Below, piece after piece: positions 19,401-28,635 of a stretch of DNA of 64,000 nt. The notes below the pieces were generated by a model that saw only the letters and a program-made list of their open reading frames with translations, was not told where the DNA came from and did no database searches. Source of the stretch: Cellvibrio sp. 79 (GTDB taxonomy: Bacteria > Pseudomonadota > Gammaproteobacteria > Pseudomonadales > Cellvibrionaceae); contig MVDH01000003.1 of the NCBI GenBank assembly GCA_003056245.1, positions 969,957-1,033,956 on the forward strand, in the 5' to 3' direction. Numbering within the stretch: the stretch's first letter is position 1; every line of letters begins with the position of its first letter. Both the position numbers and the translations under genes were made by a program.

Positions 19401-21078
19401 CGATATTACCTTTAGTTGTGTCCGCGACATATTTATTAAAGCTGCCGGTAACGGGGCAAGCATCCGCTGGATTACCATCAGTTTTTATTCCCACCAAACG
19501 CTTCGACGAATCATAGTAATAAGTCGTGATGCCGCCTTTTGCATTGGTAATTTTTGTACGATATGAATATGACGCGGTATTTCCGTTAGCATCAGTAAAT
19601 GTTCCCGCACCAGCGGTGTAAACATAGTTATTCCGATTTACCCCACCAACCAAACCACTATATTTAGCTTGTGCTGATAAAACTCCGCTATTGGGTTCGT
19701 AATAAGCGTAATCGCCCCACTTCACTTCATTAACAAAAGTAGCAGTAATTCCTTCTCTTGTATTATCACCCGCAGGTGGAACGTTGGTGTAACCCACTGA
19801 ACCTGATGAATCAGGGTAAACAACTTTTACCAAATCGCCGGTAAGAGTGGTCGAAGAACCATAAGTGCCATACTCATAAGTAATGGAATAACCATTGGGT
19901 AATTTGATGGACTCCACTTTTGGTGATTTCGTTGAATCCAATTTAGCTGCCCAGGTAAATTCCAAACGACGACCTGAACTATGAGTGACCGTTAATAACA
20001 CATCATCTTTATAGAAGCTGTAGCTAAGATAACCATCATTACCAATAGCCATCGGATAACCTTGCTTCACCTGTCCATTTGAGCCGTATTCGAACGTCCA
20101 ACTTATTCCATTAACATTAGTTTTACTCAACAATCGTCCATAATAAGTAAATTCATATTTAGTACCTTGCGAATCCACATACACCCAACGGTTCTTACCC
20201 TGATCCAGTCTGGTTGATCTAACAATATAATCACGTGAAGTTGAATTTACGGTGCGATTTGCAATACCAGATACGTCATTTAATGTAAAAAGTGTTTTGT
20301 CATAACCTTTGAGCAATTTAATTGATGCTACTTTTTTATGATTAAGTGATGCATCCAAACACCCCTTAAAATAAGGGCCTTTTTCACTGTCACTGATAAA
20401 ACCGTAATAACCATATTCAGGCTCCCCTGGGAAAACATTATCACCCTCCCATATAGAACCATCCGTTGATTGGTGACAACGAGATCCATCTACGTAGTTA
20501 ACAACCAGTGCGGTGTCAAATTCTGTTTTCCACTCCTCGCCAAAAATACCCAACTCAGTCCTGCCCGGAAGAGGATTACCTTGCGCATCAAAATGGCCCG
20601 ACTGGCTACCGATTTGCTCACTACTGGTACGACGATTTATTTCCAGTGGCATTTCGCCTGTGCCTTGATAATCAGATACGTCAAGGTATTTAGCGCCTGA
20701 TTGAAACATTACAGGGCAACCGCTGGAATAATCACTTTCCGGAGCCTGCTCTTTTTTTACTTGCGAAGTTGACTGAGGTAATGAAAAGTTACCCAACTGT
20801 TTATTCTCGAAGAGCCACGCAAATTGCATCTCGGAAGTAAATTGAAAAGGGCGATCATATTCGCACACCATTTCAGTAGTGGTTCGCTGAGTTCCATCGG
20901 GATTAACCCCATCAGGCACGGTAACAAATATGCAAGGTCTCTCGGCCAACGCTATATCAGCTGTCGAGAGCAATAGCAGCGCAGCTATTAAACTCTTTAA
21001 AAATTTAGATGCTTTGCAAGCATCAGAAAAATGGTTCTCGCCGTTAGAAACCTTATTAGCGGTGAGTAGAGTTAGCAT
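16465..21078 (-). CDS. Secreted Rhs/YD-repeat protein with variable C-terminal region
   Basis: About 1537 residues. A long N-terminal region ends in a hydrophobic signal-like stretch (FLKSLIAALLLLSTADIALA). Many YD repeats follow (YDANKN, YDALGYLSE, YDLLGRLQW, YDALNRL), forming the cocoon-like Rhs shell. The Rhs core ends with HLGRPEV, GRYIQSDPVGL and NPVKFVDPTGL at about residue 1395 (position near 16886). After that comes about 140 residues of Gly-rich sequence with no toxin fold I can name. ATG at 21078 follows AAGGA at 8 bases; an in-frame ATG lies at 21108 with no ribosome site. Upstream is the fibronectin-III protein, downstream a small membrane protein; the three appear to be an operon. 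No PAAR, VgrG or T6SS gene is nearby. Confidence 0.85.
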   Translation of the reverse strand: MLTLLTANKVSNGENHFSDACKASKFLKSLIAALLLLSTADIALAERPCIFVTVPDGVNPDGTQRTTTEMVCEYDRPFQFTSEMQFAWLFENKQLGNFSLPQSTSQVKKEQAPESDYSSGCPVMFQSGAKYLDVSDYQGTGEMPLEINRRTSSEQIGSQSGHFDAQGNPLPGRTELGIFGEEWKTEFDTALVVNYVDGSRCHQSTDGSIWEGDNVFPGEPEYGYYGFISDSEKGPYFKGCLDASLNHKKVASIKLLKGYDKTLFTLNDVSGIANRTVNSTSRDYIVRSTRLDQGKNRWVYVDSQGTKYEFTYYGRLLSKTNVNGISWTFEYGSNGQVKQGYPMAIGNDGYLSYSFYKDDVLLTVTHSSGRRLEFTWAAKLDSTKSPKVESIKLPNGYSITYEYGTYGSSTTLTGDLVKVVYPDSSGSVGYTNVPPAGDNTREGITATFVNEVKWGDYAYYEPNSGVLSAQAKYSGLVGGVNRNNYVYTAGAGTFTDANGNTASYSYRTKITNAKGGITTYYYDSSKRLVGIKTDGNPADACPVTGSFNKYVADTTKGNIEYKEDAKGNRTAYTYTAFNDIELEYANGVTKEYSWDNYGRMTSLKIWDGAKNAALCEAGSVCPTPRSVPAVVHEYVYNSTAAYKNRLQYHHAKALKYNSTEYTPVRTETYSYEFNENVSGYSQHKLLKKVTIDGARAGVTDKTIMEYNDQGDLITLTNANNQSTQYVYETNNSGLPNKTTDANGLVIDFTYDGKGRLETKIVNDGTAKITQYEYYGGDDQLKKITYPSGSYIEYGLDEVRRVKTLTTPDQEYGTKVITKTFDLLNNVETVSDGYFFSQSNTYDSFGNLQTSNGKHGQTTTYSYDANKNVTTATDALNHASSFTYTSANQLETVTNPEDETVTYRYDALGYLSEVEDANQNITYYHRNGFGEVEELISPDTGTTNYYYNQSGQLDHLIKASNTRIDYRYDLLGRLQWVFTSNAAENETVNYYYDSAASDSTLACSNGKGRLCGIKDSSGATNYSYTKSGGIEKQQQIISGTTYTITNTFDDHDRLDTTTYDNGVKLKYGYDIADNVNLIQVYLNNAWQTVASIKNYNNRQEMTYGNGIVRTKNFDTDGRVTGITSSNQSLGYDYYTDNTIKSISNSMPASSFSLLYKQSFTYDDNGNRTSNTWSSIVDTYLAPAAGDGNKFESITGSRAKILSYNLVGNVESKTGYGGNSTFTYDALNRLKTANSAAYSYNALNQRVKKSVDSGAYRYLYTPTGLLMAETSHSSTDIERIYIYLNGEIIGMVQSNLLYAVHNDHLGRPEVISDANKTLKWRANNMAFDRHVTQDHIGGFNIGFPGQYHDNESGLWYNWHRYYDASIGRYIQSDPVGLAGGFNTYVYAENNPVKFVDPTGLWSFTAELYRGVGGSVVVGQHNSTNKWFGGVRLGIGVAGGLEFNALDNGPTTRDLRNTPYSDVNPQLKAGASGFSLGGKINVGGNWGPYSASCSAEGGKHFDGSNGFYHKDFGLDSPVFNPLAGEGGGAGAYAAFEAMMW

Positions 21079-21188
21079 GAAAAAATTCCTTACTTTTATA
21101 AATATCATGACGTAATCCGATTTTAAGTATCGGGTTAAACCCGAAAATGTAATTGGTAAATTTATTGCAAAACAATTTGCTAATGCAT

Positions 21189-24100
21189 TTACTCCACATT
21201 AATTAATCGGCCTGCCTTGTCATATTTGAAAATTGTTGTCGTAGTGACGAAATTAACTACCTTGAGATAATCAAGCAGAGACAGATCACTGCTCGCCACG
21301 GGAGCCAATCGAACTTTATTGCTGCCATTTAATAATGCAACATCAACACTTTCCTCACCCCAAGCGTTCCACGCAGAAGTAGCAGTAAAGTTTCGAGTAG
21401 CAATTAATTGATTATTGACATATACCGACATCGGTTTATTTGCACCGGAGCCGTTTGCATAGCGGAAATAGAGGGTTGCCCTACCCGCACTGGATCGCGT
21501 CACGGTCCATTCAACAGAACCACTTGCACTGGTGTAATTGACAAAACCAGCACCGCTATATCCACTTTGATTGGTTGCAATTGTGGCCGAAGAAATGAGT
21601 GCATTTTCAGCTTCATACACGGTGCCAGATATTGCAGTGGAACTGCTTGAACTGGAAGAACCGGGAGACGACGAAGGAATGCTGCTACTGGAACTGCTTG
21701 ATGAACTTGCAGGTAAACCTATTTCTACAGAACCAGTTTGTGCCCCACATCCGTATTGATTGCATCCACGAACCCAATAGACATACAAAGTGCCAGGTAC
21801 CGCAGCTGTATCGACATAATTGGTTTGCAGATAAGGATCGCCATTAGTAAGCGAAATAAGTCTGCGCTTAATGTCATAAAACGCTGCGCCAGGTGCATCA
21901 CTCCATTTAATGTCGATTACAGAACCTAATACCAACACATCAACAGCAGCAGGAACACCAACCATAGTAATTAGTAGTGTCGTTGCCCAACCGGAGCAGA
22001 GTTCATTCGCATTACATGCTTTAACGCGATAGGTATAGGACGCTCCACCCACAGCAGTGCTATCAACATAACCCAATGCGGTGACATTGGATGCAAGGGG
22101 ACTGTTGTTGCGCTCGACAATATATTTCGCAACATCCACACCAACATTCCAGGTTAAATATATGTTCGCATCTGATATGGCTGCGGTAAGGCCTGTTGGA
22201 GTTTGCGGTGCAGGCTGCACAGTCACCGAACCGGCTACCTGGCCTGCAACACTAGAACAGTAGCCATCTTTGCAAGCAGAAATTTTATAATTGTAAGTAT
22301 CAGCAACAGTAAGTACATCAATAAAGCTCATTGTCGGCGCAACAGATGCTTGTATAGAAGCAATTGACACACCATTGCGATACACAACATAGGTCGTTGC
22401 ACTTGGAACACTGGGCCAGGCAATAGTGGCGTTTTTTCCCGATAACGACACAGAAACATCCGCTGGAGATTTCATCATCGTGAGCACTTTAGATGCAGAC
22501 CAATTTGAGCACGTTGTATTTGCGCTACCAGCACAGGCCCTGACCCGATAACTATAAGTTACACCGCTATTAACATTGGTATCTGGATAAGCAATAGATG
22601 TGTAATTAGCGTTACTAACGATGCTTCCATCTTTTTCGATGTCATAACGGATCGCACTTGCAACTGCCCCCCATGTAATTATTAAACTTGATGGACTATT
22701 GATTCCGCCGGAATTAATAACGGGTGCAGGGGGAACAATTATTTTTGCAGCTGAAACCCAAGCAGAGCATGCCGTGTATTTACATGCTTTAACTCTGTAT
22801 GTGTATTCAACACCAGCTGGCGGTGCGACATCTTGATAAGAAGTTCCAGCGCCGGATGTCAGAGGTTGTTCATTGCGCTCGAGGTAATAACCATTTGCGT
22901 CAGCAGATACTGCCCAATTTACATTAATATTTCCGCTATTTAGCACAACGCTGATGCTAACGGGTGCAGCAGGTGCAACAGCTGCCGGAGTTGTAATACT
23001 GCTTGAAACTGCCCATGCAGAACATGCGGTATCAATGCACCCTCTTACTCCATAGGTGTAAGCCGTTGTGGGCAACGCAGTTAAATCGCTATAGCTAAAA
23101 CTGGATGAATTAACTTGCCAGATATTTGAATCAGCAATTCCATTTTTAAAGCGCTGGATCTCATAACGAGTGCTGAAATAAGAAGGACTCCAGGCAATAT
23201 TAACGGCACCAGTTTGCGAATTAGTGCCAATATTGGCGATTGATGGAGAGATTGGAGTAAAAAATGTTGAAATTGCTTTGGATAACCACGCAGTACAATT
23301 AGCACCAATACAAGCTCTCATTTCATAAGTGTAATTCTGCGCCCCCTGTGCAGTTAGATCGCGAAAAATATTTGCTGATCCCCCATCGACGGTAAGATTA
23401 ATTGGCGAACCATTGCGTTTGAATTCATAAGTATTGAAATAGGGATTCATAATACTGAATCCAATTTTAATCGCCGGCCCATCAATTACAGCAGTCATAT
23501 TACTTGGAGAATATGGTGTAGTTGGTGTAGATGCGCTGTAAGGCGCTGACCATGCAGAACAAATGCTGCCGTTGCACGCCTGAATAACATGAGAGTAACT
23601 GGTTGCAGCAACAAGGCCCACTGAGCTACCACAGCTTGTCGCACTTACGTCGCACAACACAGCTCCATTACGTTTTACTACGTAACGATTTGCACCAACC
23701 GATGCTGTCCACGAAACCAATAATGAGGCACCTGAAACAGTTGATCCTGTAAAACCCGGAACTGCAGGAGCAAGAGCGATTGGTGATGATGAAACCCAGG
23801 CAGAACAAGTGACATTTTTGCAAGATCTAACACTGTAGGTATAGCTCGCACCCGGTGTTGGACTATCGGTATGAGTTGTAAATAAACCAGAAGCAATATT
23901 TCCAGATGTACCACTGCGTTGGAGCTCATAACTGGTAGCGCCTGATGAAGCACTCCAATCCACTTTAATTGATGACCCAATAATTGCAGGAGCGATGCTG
24001 GCTGGTGGAGCGGGCGCGACATCAGGAGGGGTTGTAACACTATTGCTTGAGCCGACCCATCCAGAACAGGCTGTATCAATACATGCCCTGATTATGTATG

Positions 24101-25628
24101 CGTAAACTGTACTGCCTACAACAGCAACATCGCTATAGTTAGTTCCAGTTGCAGTGCCAATTGGAATTGCACTAGCGCCATTAGCGGTACGCTGTATTTC
24201 ATATCGAGTGGAAAAAAATGCGGGAGCCCATATCAGGCTCACACCTCCACCTGAAATACTCGCAGAAAAATTGCTTGGTGTTGCAGGAGTGAAAAAAGTG
24301 GATATTGATTTAGAAACCCAGGCAGAACAATTATTCTCAATGCACGCCCTGATTTTATAGGTATAGTTCTGAGCACCAACAACATTGCTATCCTGAGCGG
24401 CTGTGCTTCCCATAATTGAAAGAGTCACATTACTGTCATTGCGCTGAAATTCGTAACGGGTAATAAAATATTGCTCTGCCCAGGTTATGACAATTGTGGG
24501 CCCCGATAATACAGCCGATACATTCGCAGGAGCAGCAGGGATAGATGGTGTCGATGCATTGTAGACCGCAGACCAAGACGAGCATCCATCTGCACCGCAT
24601 GATCTAACCCGATGAGCAAATGTTTTAGCGCCCGGTAATGGAGTAGTAATCGTAGTTTGATTTCCAGAATAAACCACACTTCCATCGCGTTCTAATTCAT
24701 AACTTGTTGCGTTGGCGGAGCTAGTCCAACTTATTCCTAATGTTGGTCCTGAAATAAATGAACCAGTAAAGCCAGGGGTAACAGGAATTATCGGAATTCT
24801 TATGCTGGAAGATGTCACCCATGCAGAACATGCTAAATTTTTACAAGCCCTGACACTATAAGTATAAGTAGTACCAACAGCCGGACTATCGGTATAAGTG
24901 GTAATCAAACCCGATGCAATATTGCCGCTAGCACCACTACGTTGCAATTCATATTTTGTTACATTACTTGAAGCAGACCAATCCACTTTAATCGTCGAAC
25001 CAACAATTGTGGGAGTGATACTGGCTGGTGAAGCAGGTGCAACATCCGGTGGAGTTGTAACGCTATTGTTCGACCCTATCCACCCGGAGCAAGACGAATC
25101 AATACATGCTCTAATTCTATAAAAATAATTAGTACTGCCCACTACTGTCAAATCATCGTAGCTAGTTCCAATCACTGAACCAATTGCAGTTGTAAATACA
25201 CCATTAGAGCCGCGCTCAATTTCATATCGATTGGCAAAAAAAGCAGGAGCCCAATTCAATCGTACCCCGCCGCCAGAAATAGCAGCATAAAAATTACTGG
25301 GGGTCCCTGGTACCGTCGGAGTCGAAACGTTATAAGTTGCTGACCAAGAAGAGCATCCCTCGGCATTACATGCCTTCACACGATACACATACGTTTTATT
25401 ACCATCAGAGAGCGTAGTGACCGTCGTTTGAGTGCCGGTGTAAATTACGCTTCCATCGCGTTCCAATTGATAACTGGTGGAACCAGCAACGCTGCCCCAG
25501 CTAACACCCACCGTGGGCCCTGACAAAAAATTACCACTGAAGTTTGGGACAGAGGGGACAGCGGCCTGAACAATTGCCGATACGACGACCCCAACCAATA
25601 ACACCAATACATTGCGAATAAACACCAT
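21189..25628 (-). CDS. Large secreted protein with ~15 fibronectin type III domains, polyserine linker and CBM6/35-like domain
   Basis: A 1479-residue exported protein with a signal peptide (IRNVLVLLVGVVVSAIVQA). It holds about 15 fibronectin-III-like domains, most ending in YTYxVRAC-x(4-5)-CSxW, so each carries a cysteine pair that may form a disulfide. Then comes a Ser-rich linker (about 1310-1335), a CBM6/CBM35-like beta-sandwich starting VYEAENALISSA, and a last stretch IFKYDKAGRLINVE that looks like one YD repeat. Several domains are near copies (for example the IKVDWSAS ... SYELQRSG units), indicating internal duplication. It precedes the Rhs gene by about 110 bases. It may be a carbohydrate-anchored surface or extracellular scaffold; no catalytic domain is visible. 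Confidence 0.85.
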   Translation of the reverse strand: MVFIRNVLVLLVGVVVSAIVQAAVPSVPNFSGNFLSGPTVGVSWGSVAGSTSYQLERDGSVIYTGTQTTVTTLSDGNKTYVYRVKACNAEGCSSWSATYNVSTPTVPGTPSNFYAAISGGGVRLNWAPAFFANRYEIERGSNGVFTTAIGSVIGTSYDDLTVVGSTNYFYRIRACIDSSCSGWIGSNNSVTTPPDVAPASPASITPTIVGSTIKVDWSASSNVTKYELQRSGASGNIASGLITTYTDSPAVGTTYTYSVRACKNLACSAWVTSSSIRIPIIPVTPGFTGSFISGPTLGISWTSSANATSYELERDGSVVYSGNQTTITTPLPGAKTFAHRVRSCGADGCSSWSAVYNASTPSIPAAPANVSAVLSGPTIVITWAEQYFITRYEFQRNDSNVTLSIMGSTAAQDSNVVGAQNYTYKIRACIENNCSAWVSKSISTFFTPATPSNFSASISGGGVSLIWAPAFFSTRYEIQRTANGASAIPIGTATGTNYSDVAVVGSTVYAYIIRACIDTACSGWVGSSNSVTTPPDVAPAPPASIAPAIIGSSIKVDWSASSGATSYELQRSGTSGNIASGLFTTHTDSPTPGASYTYSVRSCKNVTCSAWVSSSPIALAPAVPGFTGSTVSGASLLVSWTASVGANRYVVKRNGAVLCDVSATSCGSSVGLVAATSYSHVIQACNGSICSAWSAPYSASTPTTPYSPSNMTAVIDGPAIKIGFSIMNPYFNTYEFKRNGSPINLTVDGGSANIFRDLTAQGAQNYTYEMRACIGANCTAWLSKAISTFFTPISPSIANIGTNSQTGAVNIAWSPSYFSTRYEIQRFKNGIADSNIWQVNSSSFSYSDLTALPTTAYTYGVRGCIDTACSAWAVSSSITTPAAVAPAAPVSISVVLNSGNINVNWAVSADANGYYLERNEQPLTSGAGTSYQDVAPPAGVEYTYRVKACKYTACSAWVSAAKIIVPPAPVINSGGINSPSSLIITWGAVASAIRYDIEKDGSIVSNANYTSIAYPDTNVNSGVTYSYRVRACAGSANTTCSNWSASKVLTMMKSPADVSVSLSGKNATIAWPSVPSATTYVVYRNGVSIASIQASVAPTMSFIDVLTVADTYNYKISACKDGYCSSVAGQVAGSVTVQPAPQTPTGLTAAISDANIYLTWNVGVDVAKYIVERNNSPLASNVTALGYVDSTAVGGASYTYRVKACNANELCSGWATTLLITMVGVPAAVDVLVLGSVIDIKWSDAPGAAFYDIKRRLISLTNGDPYLQTNYVDTAAVPGTLYVYWVRGCNQYGCGAQTGSVEIGLPASSSSSSSSSIPSSSPGSSSSSSSTAISGTVYEAENALISSATIATNQSGYSGAGFVNYTSASGSVEWTVTRSSAGRATLYFRYANGSGANKPMSVYVNNQLIATRNFTATSAWNAWGEESVDVALLNGSNKVRLAPVASSDLSLLDYLKVVNFVTTTTIFKYDKAGRLINVE
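21600..25560 (-). repeat. Internally duplicated FnIII-coding units
   Basis: Roughly 270-300-bp units repeat along the gene. The most alike are those encoding NIASGL(I/L/F)TT(Y/H)TDSP (near 23890 and 24900), those encoding VTTPPDVAPA (near 24020 and 25050) and those encoding ISTFFTP (near 23260 and 24300), suggesting that blocks of three or more domains were duplicated together. Confidence 0.7.
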
Positions 25629-25860
25629 TGAAATACAAACTCCCTTAAAATTCTAATGAAAGAATTGGTTTAATTTTTATTAGCTAAAAATAATAAATTG
25701 CGAGCATACAAAAGCATTGCCCCAAATAAGGGCCAGACCTTTCCAACCAGCGTTGGAGAAAAGCAAGAATGTGTTGCAGATGTGAGACGTTAATTAGCTT
25801 CGATAATTAACCAAGAGCACACTCCATGTATTTTCTGAAATTATTTAAAAACAACCAATA

Positions 25861-25888
25861 AAATGGGCCACCTTTCGATGACCCATTT
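25861..25888 (-). terminator. Probable terminator of the GH5-like lipoprotein gene
   Basis: AAATGGG and CCCATTT arms, extendable by three pairs including one wobble on the minus strand, lie 27 bases past the stop at 25915 and are followed on the minus strand by TTTTATT. Confidence 0.6.
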
Positions 25889-25914
25889 AAGTTTAAAAAT
25901 TACTTATTGAACCC

Positions 25915-28557
25915 TTACTTAAAACTCGCCGGTTTTGCAGTCTCCGCAATACCACCAAAACCGTTTACAACTTCTTCACCACGTTTGGTCAAATCAACAC
26001 GATCCTCAGTGTTGCTTATATTCAACACTGCTTTATCGCCGGTGTTTCCAAACCAGGAAGTGGCCAGCCAGCCAAAAGGAACAATTTTCCATGATTCAGA
26101 CTTTGCATTTGCAAGTGCTGTTGGTGTAAATGCACCGCCAGTGCGATCTAACGTCACACCGTTAAATTGTTCTTTCGTTTCGAAGGTTGCGTTGAACAGC
26201 GGTTGACTATCATCTACAACGAGTTGGCCGATAATCTCAAAATCTTTTACTTTTATCGAACCAGCTACAGTGTTGGCAAATTGGAAACCAAACACCTTAG
26301 GTTTTAACGTTCTTGAGAATACAGCAGGATAATCCGTTTCCTTTACTATAAATTCGAGTGCAGTCCATTCACCAGGTGTAAAGCTGGCCAAGGATAACCC
26401 CGGTGAAACACTGAAGTGCTTATAGTTACCATCCTGGAAGATGAACTGCATCCATAAATCGTTTGCAGCATAATCAGCAGGAATGAAAACTTTGGCTTTC
26501 ACCGTAATTCCGCCGCCGAAATTTATTTCATTTACACTTTCAACGTTGGATTTATTAACCAAGCCGCTATCGCCTGCTACTGTATTAATTACTAACTCAC
26601 CATCGACTGCCGCCACCGTAGATTTACCACCCCAGTCAACAACAAAACCGTCTGTATTTTTAACAAATGATGATTTGTATTGCGTATCAGTGATAATTTT
26701 TGTTGGTTTAGCGTTTACATCAGTTACAGTTATTGAATCGATCAATATTGGTGACGTCGGAACACCATCAAGGCTCCACAATTGGAAAACGATTTCCTTC
26801 AAATCATTTGCATTTGGCTCGCTTCTAAAATCAACAGCCACCTTCCAATCCACCCAATCACCTTTTGACAAACCACCAATACTAAGCCCCTTGCTTTTTT
26901 CAGTGTAGCCAGGACCAAACTTGGCAATCATTTGCCCACCAGCCCATGACGGCATAGGATCATCAGCAGGAATTTTTATCCGAATGGTAAATAATAATTC
27001 CTTGGTGAAATCTAACTCGCCTGCGCTTGTAGATTTTCCGATAACAATTTCATTGCCTTTTCTCAATAACGTTAACGAACCATCTGCCTGCCCTATTTCC
27101 TGCGGTTTGTCCCACAAACCGGCCCAACCCTCTGTATCCGATTCAAATTTATAGGTTTTCAATGGAGGCACACCGGGCAAAATAATTAAATCATCCAGCT
27201 TGAATACCGCTTTGATGTCGGGAGATTTTCCATTCGCAGCCAACTGGAAACCGACTTGCGTTACTTTGGTAAGATCAAATGTAGCTGACCCGTTAATTAA
27301 ATTAGCGGGATCAATGTCTTCCTGGGTTCTTGGAACCGCATAACGCAACTTGTTCCATTGATAACCACGCAAATCTTGTGCTTGGGCAGAACCAAGGCTC
27401 AGCGAATTTCCATTGACATCTTTAATGTACAACGTGAAAAGCAATTTACCTTTAGGAACCAACTTGCCATCGGCATCACTAATTTTTTGCAACTCAAGAT
27501 AGCGCGAGTCCAGATAGAGATTGGTAGCTAATTCTGCACCGCCAGCAAGATTGGCGCTTTGCGGCAGTGTTAGGGTATAAGCAGCACTGTCATCAGCTGT
27601 TGTCCATGGCAAATTAATTGCCAATGCACGATCACCCACTGATCTCGCAATTAAATCTACGTGATCAATTGGCGTGTCGCTGGTACCAGAACCGGTAAAA
27701 GATGTGATTGCAAATGGAGCACCTGCTTCCATTAAATTGGTTACTGCGCTCGTTAATTTATCGCCGGAATTCCAGCGACTTCCATCTGCCTGAACAGAAA
27801 GAATAATATTTTTAGCGGTATCAGCAGAAACCAATGTTCTACTGCGATCACGCGCAAATGCATGATAATCCTGGCCACAGGGTGCATCTATCGCAATAGG
27901 TACTTTTAATCCGGCCGTGCGGAATTTACCGATCATCGCTTTATACGCATCAAGATAATCCTGATAACCAAAGCTGTCAGGATTAAATACACCTTCAGGG
28001 CCCCAACCACTCGCCATATTAATTATTAAGTACGGCTGGAAACGATCTTGCGCAATGACACCCAACCATTTTTTTAACCACAATGTATCGACTGCGCTAT
28101 TTAATGCGGCGGTATTTGAGGAGCAAGTTAGCTTGTCACTTTCCAGCGTCACAATCGCCACCAACCCCTGCTCCACCACTTTCACCATCGCGTTTTCCAA
28201 ATCCGGATCGGTGGTGTTTTCGTTGATATATAAACGCACAACATTCGAGCCGGTTTCTTTAATCGCTTTAATACCATTGATGCGCGTTAAGGTTGGCGCT
28301 GCGCCCAATTGCATATCAATACCGCGCAATAACAACGGTTTTTTCGCTGCATCGTAAATAGTGGTTTCATCGGTTGTGATGGTTAATGCGGTATCACTAG
28401 GACGCGGACGCGCCGTAGGATCTTCAACGCCCGGTGCAGGGTTTAATGGATTTTTATCTTTGTCTGCATCGCTGACAAGACCGCCGCTACCGCCACAACC
28501 TTGCAACAGCAAGGCAGCTGTCATTACAGCGATGGAACATAATTTAAATTTCATCAT
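25915..28557 (-). CDS. Outer-surface lipoprotein with degenerate GH5-like domain and CBM-like domains
   Basis: About 880 residues. The N-terminus (MMKFKLCSIAVMTAALLLQGCGG) has a lipobox LLQGC, so it is a lipoprotein. Residues about 50-310 resemble a GH5 (cellulase/mannanase-type) barrel: LLLRGIDMQL and ETGSNVVRLYIN are the usual first strands. Where GH5 enzymes have Asn-Glu-Pro for the acid/base, this reads LIINMASGWG, and the strand expected to hold the nucleophile reads PFAITSFTG, so both glutamates seem absent. The remainder is a chain of beta-sandwich, CBM-like domains (about 330-480, 490-640, 660-880). It follows a TonB receptor gene by 78 bases and may be that receptor's glycan-binding partner. 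The longer frame start at 28611 lacks a ribosome site; GGAGTCAA precedes 28557. Confidence 0.75.
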   Translation of the reverse strand: MMKFKLCSIAVMTAALLLQGCGGSGGLVSDADKDKNPLNPAPGVEDPTARPRPSDTALTITTDETTIYDAAKKPLLLRGIDMQLGAAPTLTRINGIKAIKETGSNVVRLYINENTTDPDLENAMVKVVEQGLVAIVTLESDKLTCSSNTAALNSAVDTLWLKKWLGVIAQDRFQPYLIINMASGWGPEGVFNPDSFGYQDYLDAYKAMIGKFRTAGLKVPIAIDAPCGQDYHAFARDRSRTLVSADTAKNIILSVQADGSRWNSGDKLTSAVTNLMEAGAPFAITSFTGSGTSDTPIDHVDLIARSVGDRALAINLPWTTADDSAAYTLTLPQSANLAGGAELATNLYLDSRYLELQKISDADGKLVPKGKLLFTLYIKDVNGNSLSLGSAQAQDLRGYQWNKLRYAVPRTQEDIDPANLINGSATFDLTKVTQVGFQLAANGKSPDIKAVFKLDDLIILPGVPPLKTYKFESDTEGWAGLWDKPQEIGQADGSLTLLRKGNEIVIGKSTSAGELDFTKELLFTIRIKIPADDPMPSWAGGQMIAKFGPGYTEKSKGLSIGGLSKGDWVDWKVAVDFRSEPNANDLKEIVFQLWSLDGVPTSPILIDSITVTDVNAKPTKIITDTQYKSSFVKNTDGFVVDWGGKSTVAAVDGELVINTVAGDSGLVNKSNVESVNEINFGGGITVKAKVFIPADYAANDLWMQFIFQDGNYKHFSVSPGLSLASFTPGEWTALEFIVKETDYPAVFSRTLKPKVFGFQFANTVAGSIKVKDFEIIGQLVVDDSQPLFNATFETKEQFNGVTLDRTGGAFTPTALANAKSESWKIVPFGWLATSWFGNTGDKAVLNISNTEDRVDLTKRGEEVVNGFGGIAETAKPASFK

Positions 28558-28598
28558 TTGACTCCAAAATATTATTGTCTGGCCCTCGGGCCGCTCTC

Positions 28599-28617
28599 GG
28601 CCTGTACGCAACAGGCC
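28599..28617. other. Intergenic hairpin between TonB receptor and lipoprotein genes
   Basis: Perfect 7-bp stem GGCCTGT / ACAGGCC with a 5-base loop, next to GGCCC/GGGCC. No T-run follows on the minus strand, so read-through into the lipoprotein gene is expected; it may adjust relative expression. Confidence 0.5.
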
Positions 28618-28635
28618 TGGCTATGGATTGTTTTT

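Noticed and set aside
23678-24079. 133-codon minus-strand frame within the FnIII gene
   Set aside because: A shifted frame of the repeat-rich gene; leucine/proline-rich without any signal or start.
21600-25560. Repeats in the FnIII gene as a CRISPR or mobile-element array
   Set aside because: They are in-frame coding repeats of about 90 codons that specify folded domains.
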